Source of the DNA: Tenebrio molitor
Taxonomy: Eukaryota > Arthropoda > Insecta > Coleoptera > Tenebrionidae
Length of the DNA: 64,000 nucleotides
Direction of reading: 5' to 3'
Assembly: GCF_963966145.1 (NCBI RefSeq)
Contig: NC_091047.1
Coordinates: 29,140,001-29,204,000 of the forward strand
The notes beneath the pieces are model-generated. The model saw only the letters and a list, made by a program, of their open reading frames with translations. It was not told the DNA's origin and searched no databases. The position numbers and the translations under genes are program-made. Positions 15,501-26,267 of this stretch are shown in pieces (within the stretch, counting starts at the first letter, position 1; the number at the start of each line of letters is the position of its first letter).

Positions 15501-17806
15501 AAATTAATCTCAAAATTAATTACTTATTCTTTTGGAAACCTGTTTAAAAGCAAAACATTTGTACTGCCCTACAGGTGCCGTCCTACTGTTTTCGGACGGA
15601 AAGGCTGGAGGCATCCTCAACAGCATCACGCTGCCCTACAATTCTTAGTAACAAACTCCCAAAATTGTTTTGTTTCAATTGACACAAAACAATTCAACGA
15701 AATTATTCCACCTCATATTGACAATATTTTATTTTTTCCAGGTACATCATAGACCACGACGACCCCTCCGTGGGGAAGACCAGGCTGGTCCATTGGGTCG
15801 TCCGGATAGTTTTCCTTCTGTTGCAACTCTCCCCCCTGCTGCGCTACATAGACACCCTTATCTACGGCATCCAGAGTAAGATCATCGGATCGTCCTTCCT
15901 CTACCGTCGAATGCTGGACGAAGACACCAACAGCGCTCTACTGAGGCTGTACCATTGCTTCCTCCACGCTGCCCCACAAGCCATCATCCAAATGATGATC
16001 CTTCTGATCCACGTGAGCCATCCAGAAAAAGTACCTCTCAACATAGGTAGGAAGAGCGACATTTCTCGAGTGTTGCGACTCAAAACCAACTCTGATTCCA
16101 GATGTGATCGTGATCCAGTCGTGGACGGTGGTGGCAGCCCTGACGTCCATCGCTTGGTCGCTGACTTCGTACCACAGATCGGTCCGCTACGCGCGAGATG
16201 ACAAAGATAAGATCAAATGGGGAGGGACCCTCGTCGCCTTCTGCTGGCACCTCATGAGTGCATGTAAATATTTTACTTAGTAGATAAAGGATTAAATACA
16301 GATAAAGATAAATAAAATATAAAATTTGAGCAAACGGTGATGATGGCATAATGTGGGAACGGCATTGTCGAGTGATCATTTTCGCTCGTTAAGTCTGCAT
16401 TAAATGGGAGGTAGTGCTGAGTAATGGTACACAATTGTACCAAGATGGGTTTTTCTGGTGGGATTGTCGCTAAAAAGCATTTGAGTTCAAGTACGTAACC
16501 TTGTGGGTACATTAGATGGTAAAAATAACATTAGCGAAGTGGGTCTAATAGAGATATTTTTACCTTTTTTGATCTTGTTCAGTCGACAACAAGGTCAATT
16601 GACACTTCCAATTCTCATCTTTTGTAAAATTAATTGCGAATTAATCTTAGTAATAAAAAGGATTTTCTAGAAGGACATAAAGATACTAATAATAAGTGTA
16701 CAGTGTGAAATCTAATCCAGTTGCTGAATAGTCGAGTACGCAACGGTCGAACGCGTTATGCAGCGACGTACAATGATATGCGGCTTTGATAAAATTTTTG
16801 TCAAAACGGGTCTATAAAGTTGGAAAGTTATCAAAACATTTCAAGTTGGTACACAATTTTATATTTCCTGTTTACAATAACATTTTGAAACTGATCGATT
16901 ATTTCCTCCAAACTAAAAACGAAAAGATAATTGCATAGGATCGATTAGGCAAGGGCCAAATTCTGCTCTCACGCTTCAATAAAAATGTATCTATTGCGAA
17001 TCCTACAAAATTAAAAATCACTGTTCGATCTTATCCAAATTATGACACGACTTGTGCGTGGGTATTTTAATCTAATCTTCTGTACCCTACTTAGTGTCCG
17101 CATTATTTTTACCGTCAACCCACTTCATTTATTACATTTTGTCTTGCCATTACCATATCACGTCACAAGCCACTTTTCGACAGCAAATGCGATTAAACCA
17201 ATCAATCTTCCTTAAAAGGACAAAAATCGAAGCGACGTTCTCGTTCCAGTGTCCCGAGTGTTGGCCCTCAGCTTGCTGGCCTCGATTTTCCCGGCGTGGA
17301 TGGGATGCGTGTGCGTCCTCCACTGGATCGTGATGTCAATATGGCTGGCCTTGAGCCAACACCATCCTGCAGCTTGCAGCAGCCGCTGCGAGGAGCTCTT
17401 CCTCTCCATCAGTCTGGGCCTCGCCTACGTCTTGGCCTTCATATCTCCGCGAGACGGACCCACGCGCTACATCTACCTGGCCTACTACCTCGTCTGCTTC
17501 ATGGAGAACACCGCAGCTTTGGTCGTGTGGTAAGCGGAGACTTTAGGTCCTTCGAGGCGGATCTAGCGTTGGTGTTGCAGGTGCGTCACGAACAACTCCG
17601 CCGAGAATCCGTTCCTCTACTACGGGGCCGCGGGGGCCCAAGTGGTGGCCTTCCTCCTAGCGATCACATTCCTCCTCGTCTACTACAAGTACTGCCACCC
17701 GTCGAAACCCTACAGGAGCAAGATTCCGGACGCGTTGGACGGAGGGATGCTCGACATAGACAAGCCGGGCTACAGCAAGTCCTACGACGTCAGGTCGCAC
17801 TCCTGA
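524..17806 (+). CDS. XK-related protein (putative phospholipid scramblase), 5 exons
   Basis: Exons are 524-819, 15742-16046, 16102-16263, 17250-17529 and 17581-17806 (stop TGA). They sum to 1269 nt, exactly 423 codons, so the product is 422 aa and all phases agree; the first junction splits a Trp codon. Several hydrophobic segments are visible: two in exon 1 (about residues 42-68 and 72-95) and more in every later exon. Family-like features are the HAAPQ motif in exon 2, SLTSYHRSVRYAR in exon 3 and an ENT...WC segment across exons 4-5. The length fits XKR4/6/7-type proteins, multi-pass membrane proteins of which some scramble phosphatidylserine in apoptosis. Activity here is inferred from family only. 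Introns 2 and 4 are 55 and 51 nt, while intron 1 is 14.9 kb. An AATAAA lies at 18521-18526, converging on NF-YC copy 1. The exact paralogue is uncertain. Confidence 0.9.
2139..2481. repeat. Foldback (MITE-like) element, 343 bp
   Basis: The ends are imperfect inverted repeats of about 26 bp. The left arm reads GAGCTAAAGTCAAAACGAAA and is answered by the complementary segment ending GACTTGAGCTC at 2481. The interior is non-coding. No clear target duplication was found, so the superfamily is unassigned. Confidence 0.6.
3911..4195. repeat. MITE with ~27-bp terminal inverted repeats
   Basis: GTTAATTTCAAAATTATAGA at 3911 continues to GTACACC, and the exact complement ends at 4195. The arms are perfect over about 27 bp and the interior is non-coding, with no transposase. 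Nothing shows the superfamily. Confidence 0.65.
4316..4571. mobile_element. hAT-type MITE, 256 bp, with 8-bp target duplication
   Basis: The element starts GGTAATTGTTCACTTTAAC and ends with the near-complement ...GAGCAATTACC. The arms pair over about 100 bp with a short loop, so it forms a near-complete hairpin. It is flanked by a perfect direct repeat AAATTTTA (4308-4315 and 4572-4579). An 8-bp duplication points to a hAT transposase acting in trans. A second copy of this family lies at 37297-37741. Confidence 0.75.
5136..5256. repeat. Short inverted repeat
   Basis: GTCCAGCGAGAGATTGG at 5136-5152 has its exact complement at 5240-5256, separated by about 87 bp of AT-rich DNA. It is probably a small foldback element remnant. 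No coding content or target duplication was seen. Confidence 0.5.
5511..5524 (+). repeat. Very short TCAGG tract
   Basis: About 2.8 units of TCAGG occur at the end of an AT-rich run. Alone this could be chance. It is noted because the same motif brackets the LINE at 48-53.7 kb and recurs at 58.9 kb. Confidence 0.35.
7076..7765. mobile_element. TA-flanked DNA element, CAGGGTGTCTC ends, 690 bp
   Basis: Termini are CAGGGTGTCTCAAAATTCACG on the left and the complement ...GCATTTTGAGACACCCTG on the right, both next to TA. Inside, the segment around 7450-7490 recurs inverted around 7660-7690, giving a second, nested stem. No transposase is present. The TA duplication fits Tc1/mariner-type mobilisation. 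The two open frames of 71 and 83 codons on the - strand (7344-7608) are compositionally AT-rich and not recognised. Confidence 0.7.
8082..8767. mobile_element. TA-flanked CCGGGTGGGG element, copy A
   Basis: It begins CCGGGTGGGGCAT after TA and ends with GCGTGCGCGTATACGATGCC...CCCTG before TA. Internal sequence matches copy B at 28228-28965 in the opposite orientation, with scattered substitutions and indels. It is non-coding and about 690 bp. The outer 20 bp of the left end have diverged from the right end. Confidence 0.75.
9413..9430 (+). repeat. (TACA)n microsatellite
   Basis: A short run of tetranucleotide TACA/CATA repeats lies in very AT-rich intron DNA. Confidence 0.6.
13256..13665. 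mobile_element. MITE, copy A of a ~410-bp family also found at 41886-42317
   Basis: The element starts at TTTTTTCACTACTA and ends near a CTTGGCGTATAACATACTATT segment. It contains two hairpins: one around 13335-13365 (CTTGGTTAATAA...TTATTAACCAAGG) and one around 13573-13640 (AGAGAAGACA...TGTCTTCTCT). The near-identical reverse copy at 41886-42317 splits a transposase gene, which gives independent evidence of mobility. Confidence 0.7.
13741..14016. mobile_element. TA-flanked MITE, CCGGGTGATC ends, 276 bp
   Basis: The left end CCGGGTGATCAAAAAAGACT extends through GTTTGAGTTGGCAGTAC. The right end is its near-complement, finishing TTTTGATCACGCTG. TA lies on both sides. The arms of about 37 bp are nearly perfect and the loop is non-coding. 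Confidence 0.75.
16264..17249 (+). other. Third intron of the XK-related gene
   Basis: This 986-nt intron begins GTAAATATTT and ends TTCCAG before exon 4. Nothing recognisable is inside; small open frames on both strands are fortuitous. Confidence 0.7.
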
Positions 17807-18606
17807 TCCGTGACGTTCGTGTAAGGACGAGGTCCTTGCACGGGATGCTTTTCATTGAACTGTGTACCTAAGTGTGCGTTGACACTAGCACAAAGTTACT
17901 AACAGAGTTGCTCTCACGATTATTTTTATAAGCTCAGTATTGAAAATGTGATATTTGCTAATTTTAGGGGTCGCAAGTGATCTTGTACGAACAGTATTGG
18001 GGTTTCGGTTCGAATAATAAATTGAATTTCGCTGCTCTGGCACTTGTTGCAGATTTGCCTTGATGAGAGACTGCCAACTGTGCCAACAAAATTCGAGTAA
18101 TTGGTGTCTAATAATGCCTTAAATGTACATAAGATTATTATTACTGTTGACGCTTCAGATTTTATCGTTGTTTTGAGGGTTGAGGTTGGTTTTGTTGTTG
18201 TGTTGACATCTTAAATGGGCCTTGCCGTTGCGCACCTGTACTTATTTCCGAGTGAATCAGGGTATTTGTTTTTGTTGGACGTTTACACTCGTTGAAGTGT
18301 GGAATTGAGCCGTTTTACACCAATATTCTCACTTAGCCAGTTTGGTTGTATAATTGAGTGATAATTAATGCTCTGCGATATAAGTGTGAAATACATTATC
18401 TATATTGCCTAAGATGTTATTTTGAGGGAACAATTTGAAATTATGATATATTTTGTATTATATTTGCAAATATTGTACCATAGATAACTGTATAGATATT
18501 TATAAGTGTTGTTTCTTTTTAATAAAATTTTTCAAAAAGCAGTTAAAAAATTTCGACGTTTTATTAACAAACAAAACAACGTACAGACTTGCAAGCTATC
18601 GCTACA

Positions 18607-19917
18607 CTATTCGCTCTCGGCGTTGCCGTTGCTTTGCGTCAAGAATACCTGCTGGGGCACCGAATTCTGCTGTGACACCTGGAAAAATTGCTTTTATTAT
18701 TTTATTTTATGCCGGTTAACATAACCTTAAACCTCTAACACTACGAATTTTAATTTTGGTGGTTGGTAACAATTAAAATATTTTGTGGGCTTGACAAGTT
18801 ACCATGTTGGCAACAACTTACCTGAATCAGATGAGGCTGTGAGGTTGCAATGGGGGCCGTTTGTATAATGACGGGTTGCGACGTGTTCCCTTGTAGCTGC
18901 ATTTTAATCATCTGCAGCTGCTGTGGAGTCAGATTTATCTGAAAAATTCCCAAATTAATCAGCTCAACCTAACTTGACAATTCCCTACCGGAATTTGCTG
19001 TATTTCTCCGCTAGGGGTCACTATCTGCTGAACGATTTGTACATTTCCTGGCTGACTTTGAGCGATGGCTTGCCCCGCTTGTATCAGTACTGGGGTCTGT
19101 GCTGCTGACGTGTTAGGAGGCGACGTACCCGCCACACTCTACAACCAACAAGTTAAAAATCACTATTTTACAATAAGGCGCTACAAACTTGGTCAATTGT
19201 GTTGACTTGTACTGTCTGTACTTGCTGAGGCTGCACTATCTGTATGGCACCTTGGGCTTGTGTGACGCTCGTCGGTGATGCCGCCGCCGTCGTAGGAGTG
19301 TTCTGTTGCAAGTTGGCGTGGTGCTGTTGGGCGAGTTGGAAGTAGTAGACTTGGTCCGAACCAGAGGAGCGAGTCGCGTCTTCTCTAGGTTTAGCTGGCT
19401 TCATGTCATCTCTAGGCACTATGTCTATGAGGAAGTCAAACTGGTCATACTTGGAGATGGCCATGGCGATGTCGTTGCGTTGCAAGGTGCGTCTCTTGTT
19501 GTCTTCAGTGTGGATCCAAGCACGCAACGTCAGCTCTTGAATGAAGATTTCGGCTGCTTTTGCGAACAGTAAGGGGGCTTCAGCTGAAATCATCTTCACG
19601 TCTTCATCTAATTTCATGATTTTTTTGATCCTGGCGAGGGGCAAGACTTGCTGTTTCAAATCCATCTAGAAGTGTGTACGTTGGGACATGTGCAAAGCAT
19701 TTCAAAAGACTTACATTTCGTATTGCTTTGATGTCTTCGAGAGCTTTGGGCCAGAATTGATTGAGGACATTTTGGGCCTCGCTTTGCGTTTGAGATTGAT
19801 CTTCAACACATTGTGTTTCTGTTTTATCTTCACTGGCCTCAGCCCTACAACACAAGCGTAAGGCAACTTGGCCTTGTTACTCAATATTACTCACGTATTT
19901 AAGTAGTAAACCGACAT
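18607..19917 (-). CDS. Nf-YC: Nuclear transcription factor Y subunit gamma (NF-YC), copy 1
   Basis: Exons in coding order are 19917-19895, 19844-19715, 19665-19189, 19138-18989, 18938-18822 and 18678-18607 (TAG). They total 969 nt, giving 322 aa with consistent phases. The start is MSVYYLNT. The histone fold covers about residues 55-135, with the family signatures LPLARIKKIMK, DEDVKMISAEAP, ELTLRAWIHTEDNKRR and the TLQRNDIAMAI helix. The rest is Gln/Thr-rich (QPQQVQTVQV, QQLQMIKMQLQ), typical of the activation region. NF-YC pairs with NF-YB and then NF-YA to bind CCAAT boxes in the nucleus. A - strand AATAAA lies at 18565-18560, so the 3' end overlaps that of the XK-related gene. Three CCAAT motifs and a TATA-like tract lie upstream. 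A second intact copy is at 31203-35110. Confidence 0.93.
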
Positions 19918-19955
19918 TTTGTGTTTGTTTTGAGTAGTTTTTGAGTTGTATGCGG

Positions 19956-20022
19956 TATATTTAAAGCTAAATTGACCGCCTCAAATAACCAATCAGTATT
20001 TCTTGTGCTCGTCCAATCCAAT
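19956..20022 (-). promoter_or_regulatory. NF-YC copy 1 promoter: three CCAAT boxes and TATA-like tract
   Basis: On the + strand CCAAT occurs at 19989-19993, 20013-20017 and 20018-20022, about 70-105 bp upstream of the NF-YC ATG. An AT tract TATATTTAA is at 19956-19964. The same three CCAAT boxes and AT tract are kept upstream of copy 2. Binding by NF-Y itself is an inference from the motif. Confidence 0.55.
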
Positions 20023-20187
20023 GCTTTTGACGATTAAAACAATATGGCAGAATGGCAGACGTCTTGTATGATTAGCTCTTACTGTGTGACAGAGGGCGCC
20101 ACTCACCTAAATAAATTACAAAAATCGTAACAAATCCATTCTGGTCATTGAACAACGGTAATTTAAAAAAATAAAATAGCGAAATTA

Positions 20188-20583
20188 TTAGATTTTGAGT
20201 TTCTTTGAGCTCTTGTTGGTCTGTTTCCGGTTTTCATTTGATGGAATCGTTTCTGTCTGTTTCACTGATACTCACTAAACTGACTTCTCATTCATCAATA
20301 TTCATTATTTGTTCTGTAAAATTTCAAATACATATTTTGTAAAAATTGTGTTTAATTCATTTCCTACATCTCCAAAATGTTCTTGTTCCATAAGCTAGAA
20401 CAAATAGAGTTTACATTTTTTTGAGCAATTTTTAAGGTTTCCATGTAATTTGTACCATATTTCTTATTCAGATTAATTGATTTATTTATACTTTTCAAAA
20501 TTTTGCCACTTTGATGAATTTTGATTGTTTGCACGTCTATGTTTGTAATTTTGACATCTTCAGTACATCACATCTAAACTGAG
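20188..20583 (-). pseudogene. Decayed copy of the small two-exon gene at 35374-35757
   Basis: Read on the - strand, this lines up throughout with the intact gene at 35757-35374, including intron position and the KIH.SGKILKSIN segment. It is broken: the codon after the ATG equivalent is TGA, the end of the first exon is altered, and the second exon carries TGA codons, including one soon after the NIDE-equivalent. It lies upstream of NF-YC copy 1 exactly as the intact gene lies upstream of NF-YC copy 2, so it is the dead half of a duplicated gene pair. Confidence 0.75.
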
Positions 20584-21168
20584 ATGAACCAACTACTCAT
20601 TAACTCATTTGAACTATTCTGCAATTTCTCAAGAATAAAACAATAACCCAATGGATCCATTTTTGAATCAACTACATAATAATAATTGTCTATCACTGAA
20701 GACAATATAAAATGTTTTCTTTACACTTAATTTATACTTTAAACACAACATCCAAAGAATTACATGAATTTGCTTCCAATTTTCGAATCATTTACACCTT
20801 ATTTGAGTACGACTCTTTGAGTTAGTTGTTATTTACAATATTTTCCTCTATAGTATTTTCTAGTTTCGAATGTGAAATTCAATATTTGATATTGAACCGT
20901 ATATTCAACATATGATAGCACCATAACCACAACCGGTATTTTTTAAAGTTAAAATTTGGGACCCGGTTGATTATTTTCTCTCTAATGATGAATTATTTTC
21001 CAAAGGTTATTAATTACAACACAATTAAAATCGATTCAAAATCATTTGATATGATATGAGTAAGCGTCAGTTGTTGACAACACTTCCAAAGCAGCTGATC
21101 GCTGTCACTTTGACAACCACATTTGTGCCGAGAATGTTTATTCAAATTAAATAGAAATACCGCCCAGA
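20584..21168. other. Intergenic, AT-rich; upstream region of RPS6KC1-like gene
   Basis: No gene or clear repeat is visible. The last part should include the promoter of the + strand kinase-like gene starting at 21169. No TATA box or initiator is convincing. Confidence 0.5.
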
Positions 21169-24100
21169 ATGGTTTCAAACGGTGATAACTGGGTCCGCAT
21201 TTTTGATATTCCCGACATAAGCAAACACAGAAAGGGGTTTACAATTTACAAAGTCATTTCAATGGTTGGTAGTCAAATATTTAAGTAATTTGAGATTATC
21301 AATAGTGAAATCTGCAGCTTTATCCTGAGGCTTGTCCAGATGCAATAACAAAAATAACAGTGTGGAAACGCTTCAACGACTTTAAGAAACTCCACAGAGA
21401 AATTAAAGTTTTGCACAACAAATTGAACATAAAAGACAAGTATCCAAGCTTACCCAGTTCGACATTTTTCAAGAGGTATAGTACTATTCAGTTTAAATCA
21501 ACAAATTGACACACCTGTGTAGATTTGACGAAGAGACAGTCCAAGAGAGAAGACAGAGCATCTTGAACTTTTTGGAATATGTCGGTTATCACCCACAACT
21601 GTTCTCCTCAACTGTGTTTGTCAAGTTTTTCGAGTGTAGTCACACCCCAGTAGAGCACCTGAACAGCAACATCAACTCTATAAGAGCCGACCTGAATCTA
21701 CCTGAAGATCCTGAATATTTTGTAGCCAATTCGGATGATGAGCGTACCATCAGCGACACAGATTCTGTTACAACTGTTAGTGACTAAATTCCTCTATTTA
21801 AAATATAAACTGATCTATTTTAGAGTAGCGATTTTTTGACCGATTCGGTGTCTCAACACAACTTGAAATCGATGTCCAAGTCGAGATCGAGTCTGAACGC
21901 GTCAATTACAAACTCTCACCATTCAAAAAATTCTGATTCGATAAGTGTGTCCACTACGACGGACAGCATCACGCTTCTGGACGCTCAGATATATCCCACC
22001 CCACCCAACACTCCAAGATGCGCCGAAGATGACACACACTACTTAGTGGACGCTTCTATTCACGTTAGTATCGCAGTGGAGCTAGAAAATGATAGGAAGT
22101 ACGAGGAAGCTTTCACCGCTTACAAAGCGGCAATTGACATTCTTTTAAAATATGGGAAAGGTATTCTGGGACTCGAGTCTTATTAAAACTAATTAATTTT
22201 TCCGTAGATGATAAAAACTATGACAGGAGACAGATGGTGCGTTACAAAACCGAGAAGTATTTAATCAGAGCTGAGAAAATTTATAATATGTATCTTACCT
22301 CGGAGATACAAAATCTGAGACAAATAGTGAGGTCTGTAATTGTTTTGTTTCCTCTCTAGTGTTTTGTTTTTTTTTTTCAGGCTGAAGCCGAGGAAAGTCC
22401 CCAAAATGAGGACCTCCACGTACAACGACCAATCTCAGATTTATACAAATATAAAGTTGTTAGGATAATTGCATCTGGAATGCTTGTTTTGCACTCAGAG
22501 CTGCAGCAGCTGTTTTATATAAAAGTGGGTACAGTTAGTTGGGCAATAAGTCGGGCTTCGCTAACACCACTTCACTTTCAGGTTATACACAAAACCATGA
22601 AGTTTCTAAATGACAATTTGATCCTACCCGAGAATGTGCCTTACATGGTGAAACTGTACAACTACTACAATTGCGAAAACGCCTTATTTTTAGTTCTAGA
22701 GTATTGTGGGTGAGTTGATGGAAAGTAGTTATTGAACGAGTTGGTGGAAATTTCGATTTTCAGCGGAAAAAAGCTGTGGGACTACATAAAGTATCGCTCA
22801 GAGAATCCCGACGACGTGTTTTGCCACAGCAACGACCAAATCTTGAAGCGGGTCCAAGAAATGGAACTCTCCGATCCGGAATCGGAACACAGCTACAGCG
22901 ACTTAATCAACGATTACGCCGCCAGCAAAAGAAAGACTGTTAAGAGTGCAAGAGACGTGGAAAATGAACCTCTGAGCGATGATAGCTACGAAAAAGTCAA
23001 TTTTGAAGATTTGACCGGTACGAATAGGAACTTAATGGACGAACCGGTGCCAACGAGACTTCTAGGGGTGGACTTATTAATGGAGTCTTCGCAAATCAAT
23101 AACGCATCAAAGGCGGACAAAGCAAGCGACGAGTTTGCAGGTGCGAACAGGAGGAAATACAGTGAAATATCGAACGTTGACGACGTCGATGTGATCCAGA
23201 ATTTCACCGTTCCGATGCAAGACATAGTGAAGTGGTCGGCACAGTTGTTGTTGGCTTTGGAGAAGTTGCACGCTTTGGGAGTTACATGTTGGTGAGTAAA
23301 GAAGCGGCAGTTATTGTTCGTAAATTTGTGAATAAAAAAAAATTGAGATTTCTTTAGAATGTGAGAATGAATGGATGGTGGATTATTTCACAATTCTGAA
23401 ATGTTAATCAAGAAGTTTTTCACGTTGTTGTCTTGGCGGGCATTGTCTAAAGTAAATTAATAAATTAAAAAAAAATGTGTGCCTCAGGCCTCACCCACGT
23501 AAGTGCACGATTGAAGTAAAACTTCTATCGTCTTCGTTAACCACGCGAATTAAAATAAACATATTAATATGATACTTATACAGGGTGATTCACGTAGCCC
23601 GTTCGTTAGAAACTTTCTGATTTCCCAAAATCGTATTAATACGAAAATTGGTAGCCGACTACAGTCGACCGCTCTAAATTCAAATAAAATATTTTCAAAA
23701 TGGCGAAAATAACGCGAAAATAACGGAAATCGACGCCATCTTTGTTTTTTTAAATAGAAAGGTCCCATTTCGATCTCATATTTGGATTCTACATTAAATT
23801 TTGAGTTTATAACGCCCTTCTATTAACACTCATTTTTTTCGCAAAAAAGCGGGGTTGCAATGCTTCATTAAAAAAATTATAACTCCTGAACCATTGGAAA
23901 TAAATAATTGATTTTTTTTTTACTGAATTCTCAAAGATTTGTCCGATTTTTTGCGCTACACACGCCTACTGCACTTATTCAAAATTGATAATCAAAAAAT
24001 GTCGAAAACTTAATTTTTTTAAATGGTAACTACCATTTCTTATACTTGATATAAATGTAAAATTTAATTTTAAGGCCACTTTTATTAACATTGTGTATGC

Positions 24101-25767
24101 GTATTTCCAGCCGTTTTAGCGTAATTTCAATTTTTTGAATATATTATTTTTTTTATAAAGCAATTTTTATTTGAATTTTTATTCAAAGATAGCACTGCAA
24201 TAAATAGTAGATAACAACAAAATAATAAAAAATAAGCAAATTAACAAAAAATAGTATATTATATATTGAGGGAGAGAAATGCATGAGGGCGAAGCCCGAG
24301 GGCTACAAAGCACCGAGGGAAAAATGAGCATTCTCTCCAGAAGTATATACACTATTTTTTTCATGGTAGAGAGTAGAAACAGCACAAAAATCTCAAATTT
24401 TAAGAATAAAAAAATGATGACAAATGAGTTGTCATCTTTCGATGAATTTAATCGAATTAGTAGTTGCCTTGACAACACAATTAGATTTTTGTCACAACTG
24501 TCAAAAAAAATGAAAACTCCCATTAGATTTTTGTCACAACTGTCAAAAAAATGAAAACTCCCTAGGGAGCAAATATTTGCAAATATTTGCTCCCTAGGGA
24601 GAAAATGCTCTACTTCTGTCACGACGTTGACATCCGAGAAGTTGATTTCTACTCCCGATCGTGAAAAAATATTTTTATAGTTTTATTGTCGATGGTATTT
24701 GTACAAAGAAACCTTTTCGAAATAAATATTTACAAAAAAATTTGAAATGTCGTCAAAAGACCTTATGAATTTATCTCAATGTTCAAGAAACAACAAAGAA
24801 ATATAACGGAGTTTGTGGAAAAGTATACTTATTCATTTTCTTACGATTATTGCCGATTTTAAATCAAAATTTATTTAGGTGTATGTCGTATTTTAACATT
24901 TTTGTCCAAAACACTCTTACGTGATAAAGAAAAATTAAGTTCATATCTGAAATCAGCATCCTAAAAAAGACTTTGAAATCCTATTAAAACCAAAACATGT
25001 TTTTATAAATCAAATTTTGCAGCACTGTGTTATTAATTTTTACTTTTACTCTTACCTCATTAAAATATGATATTGGGGCCATGATTTCGAATAATTTTCA
25101 AAACAGTTCCTAACGATTTAATTATTGCCATTTTGTTGACAATGGACATATCTAGCAGGGAAAACTTTTAATTCATGCCACGAAATTTTAAAATGACGGT
25201 ATTGCTCACGACTGTATATTGAAGTTTTTGTATCACTTTAAGCGATCTACAATCTCAGAATCTCCTAATCGACGATAACGGAGATTTAGTTCTGACCTAC
25301 ATGTGCAACGTGAACGAAGCTTTGGACGTTTTCAGCAGCGTCAGTTCAATACATGTTGCCCCCGAGATCTACACTTTTGAACCTGTCACAGACGCGGTCG
25401 ACTGGTGGTGCTTCGGTGCAATTCTGTACGAACTGCTCGTGGGAATGGTACTACTCGATTTTAATTTTCAAATGGCGTTTTCACTTTCAGTGTGATTTCA
25501 GCCCTTATGCACCATACATCCAGACGGATTGACCAGCTACACCAATTTGAAGATACCGAAATACGTTTCGCCAGAAGGGAGGTCTTTGTTGAGACAGGTA
25601 TTTTACGGAGTAAAGTAATCTTTTCATTTATTTTATACTTTTAGCTGTTGACGTTTGAACCACAACAGCGGTTGGGATTCGGCGTCAACGGGACTGAAAA
25701 TCTAAAGTCGCACCCCTTCTTTCATTCCGTTTCTTGGGAGAGTTTGCTTGCCAAGTACAACTGTTAG
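21169..25767 (+). CDS. RPS6KC1: RPS6KC1-like protein: PX + MIT + degenerate kinase domain
   Basis: Eleven exons: 21169-21264, 21318-21475, 21523-21775, 21824-22160, 22208-22335, 22381-22524, 22582-22709, 22764-23291, 25243-25447, 25502-25597 and 25645-25767 (TAG). They total 2196 nt, giving 731 aa in phase. Residues 1-110 form a PX domain (KITVWKRFNDFKKLH, then YPSLP), which binds phosphoinositides. Residues about 245-325 form an MIT domain (YEEAFTAYKAAIDILLKYGK). The C-terminal half is kinase-like but lacks key residues: no glycine loop (ASGMLV), CCDLQSQN for the HRD loop, and LTYM for DFG, while VAPEIY is kept. A long acidic, Ser-rich insert of about 140 aa separates the N-lobe strands (GGKKLWDYI) from the C-lobe. 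RPS6KC1 (RPK118) binds sphingosine kinase and endosomes in mammals. This version is probably a pseudokinase scaffold. AATAAA lies at 25971. Confidence 0.88.
23292..25242 (+). other. Eighth intron of the RPS6KC1-like gene, with repeats
   Basis: This 1.95-kb intron begins GTGAGT and ends TTTAAG. One end of a CAGGGTGATTCACG element is at 23581, but its partner end was not found. A 43-bp sequence (ATTAGATTTTTGTCACAACT...) is repeated in tandem at about 24482-24558. A perfect 44-bp palindrome follows at 24558-24601. Open frames here are not protein-like. Confidence 0.6.
24558..24601. repeat. Perfect 44-bp nested palindrome
   Basis: The sequence is its own reverse complement: CTCCCTAGGGAG, itself a palindrome, at both ends around GCAAATATTTGC units. 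It abuts the tandem 43-bp repeats and is likely the end or centre of a foldback element. Confidence 0.75.
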
Positions 25768-26267
25768 ATTTTTAAGTGTCCTTGACTGATTATCTTTTTT
25801 TGTTATTTTTTATTTCTCCGATCTTTGCTAGTTCGTAAGCAGTAAGTCGATTGTATTATTATTTTATGTGTTCACGCAGTATTGTTCTGTTATTTTTGTT
25901 GAAAGATCTATAACGTACATATTTTAATTGGAGACATTCCATGTATCTTGTTGCTTTTATACGTACAAACAATAAATTAATGTTATTTTACTCACTTGTT
26001 TATCTAAATTTTAATTCGTCTATACTGTGCAAAGTATATTAGGTATACTTAACAGGGCATGATTTAAACTTAAACCACTTAAACTGTTTAGATCTCTCTA
26101 ATACTGTTTCATACACGAAAACAAATCAAAAATCTGATGAAATCAACCCAGAGCAAAATGCGAAATCGAAGCTAAAACTCAAATGAGATGTTTTCTGCTT
26201 TAGATACACAATACATTTGCAAAGCAAATTCTCCGCGTCCATATTCACGTTTGCTTTGCATTCTTTG

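Larger units (their letters stand above)
820..15741 (+). other. 14.9-kb first intron of the XK-related gene
   Basis: The intron runs from GTAAGT at 820 to TTTTTTCCAG ending at 15741. No convincing host exon or protein-coding fragment was found inside. It is AT-rich and filled with non-autonomous repeats, listed separately: inverted-repeat elements at 2139-2481, 3911-4195, 4316-4571, 5136-5256, 7076-7765, 8082-8767, 13256-13665 and 13741-14016, plus a TACA microsatellite near 9413. The stretches 820-2138, 2482-3910, 5530-7075, 8768-13255 and 14017-15741 hold nothing recognisable beyond AT-rich DNA. Confidence 0.75.

Noticed and set aside
19306..19572. Open frame antisense to NF-YC copy 1 (and 34500-34766 antisense to copy 2)
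   Set aside because: They are shadows of the histone-fold exon; conservation between them is explained by the coding strand.
21169..21270. Alternative first-intron donor GTAGTC after ATGGTTG in the RPS6KC1-like gene
   Set aside because: It puts exon 2 in a frame with an immediate TGA; the donor GTTGGT at 21265 keeps the PX domain in frame.
24480..24601. CRISPR-like array
   Set aside because: Only two tandem copies and a palindrome in a eukaryotic intron, with no spacers of even length.
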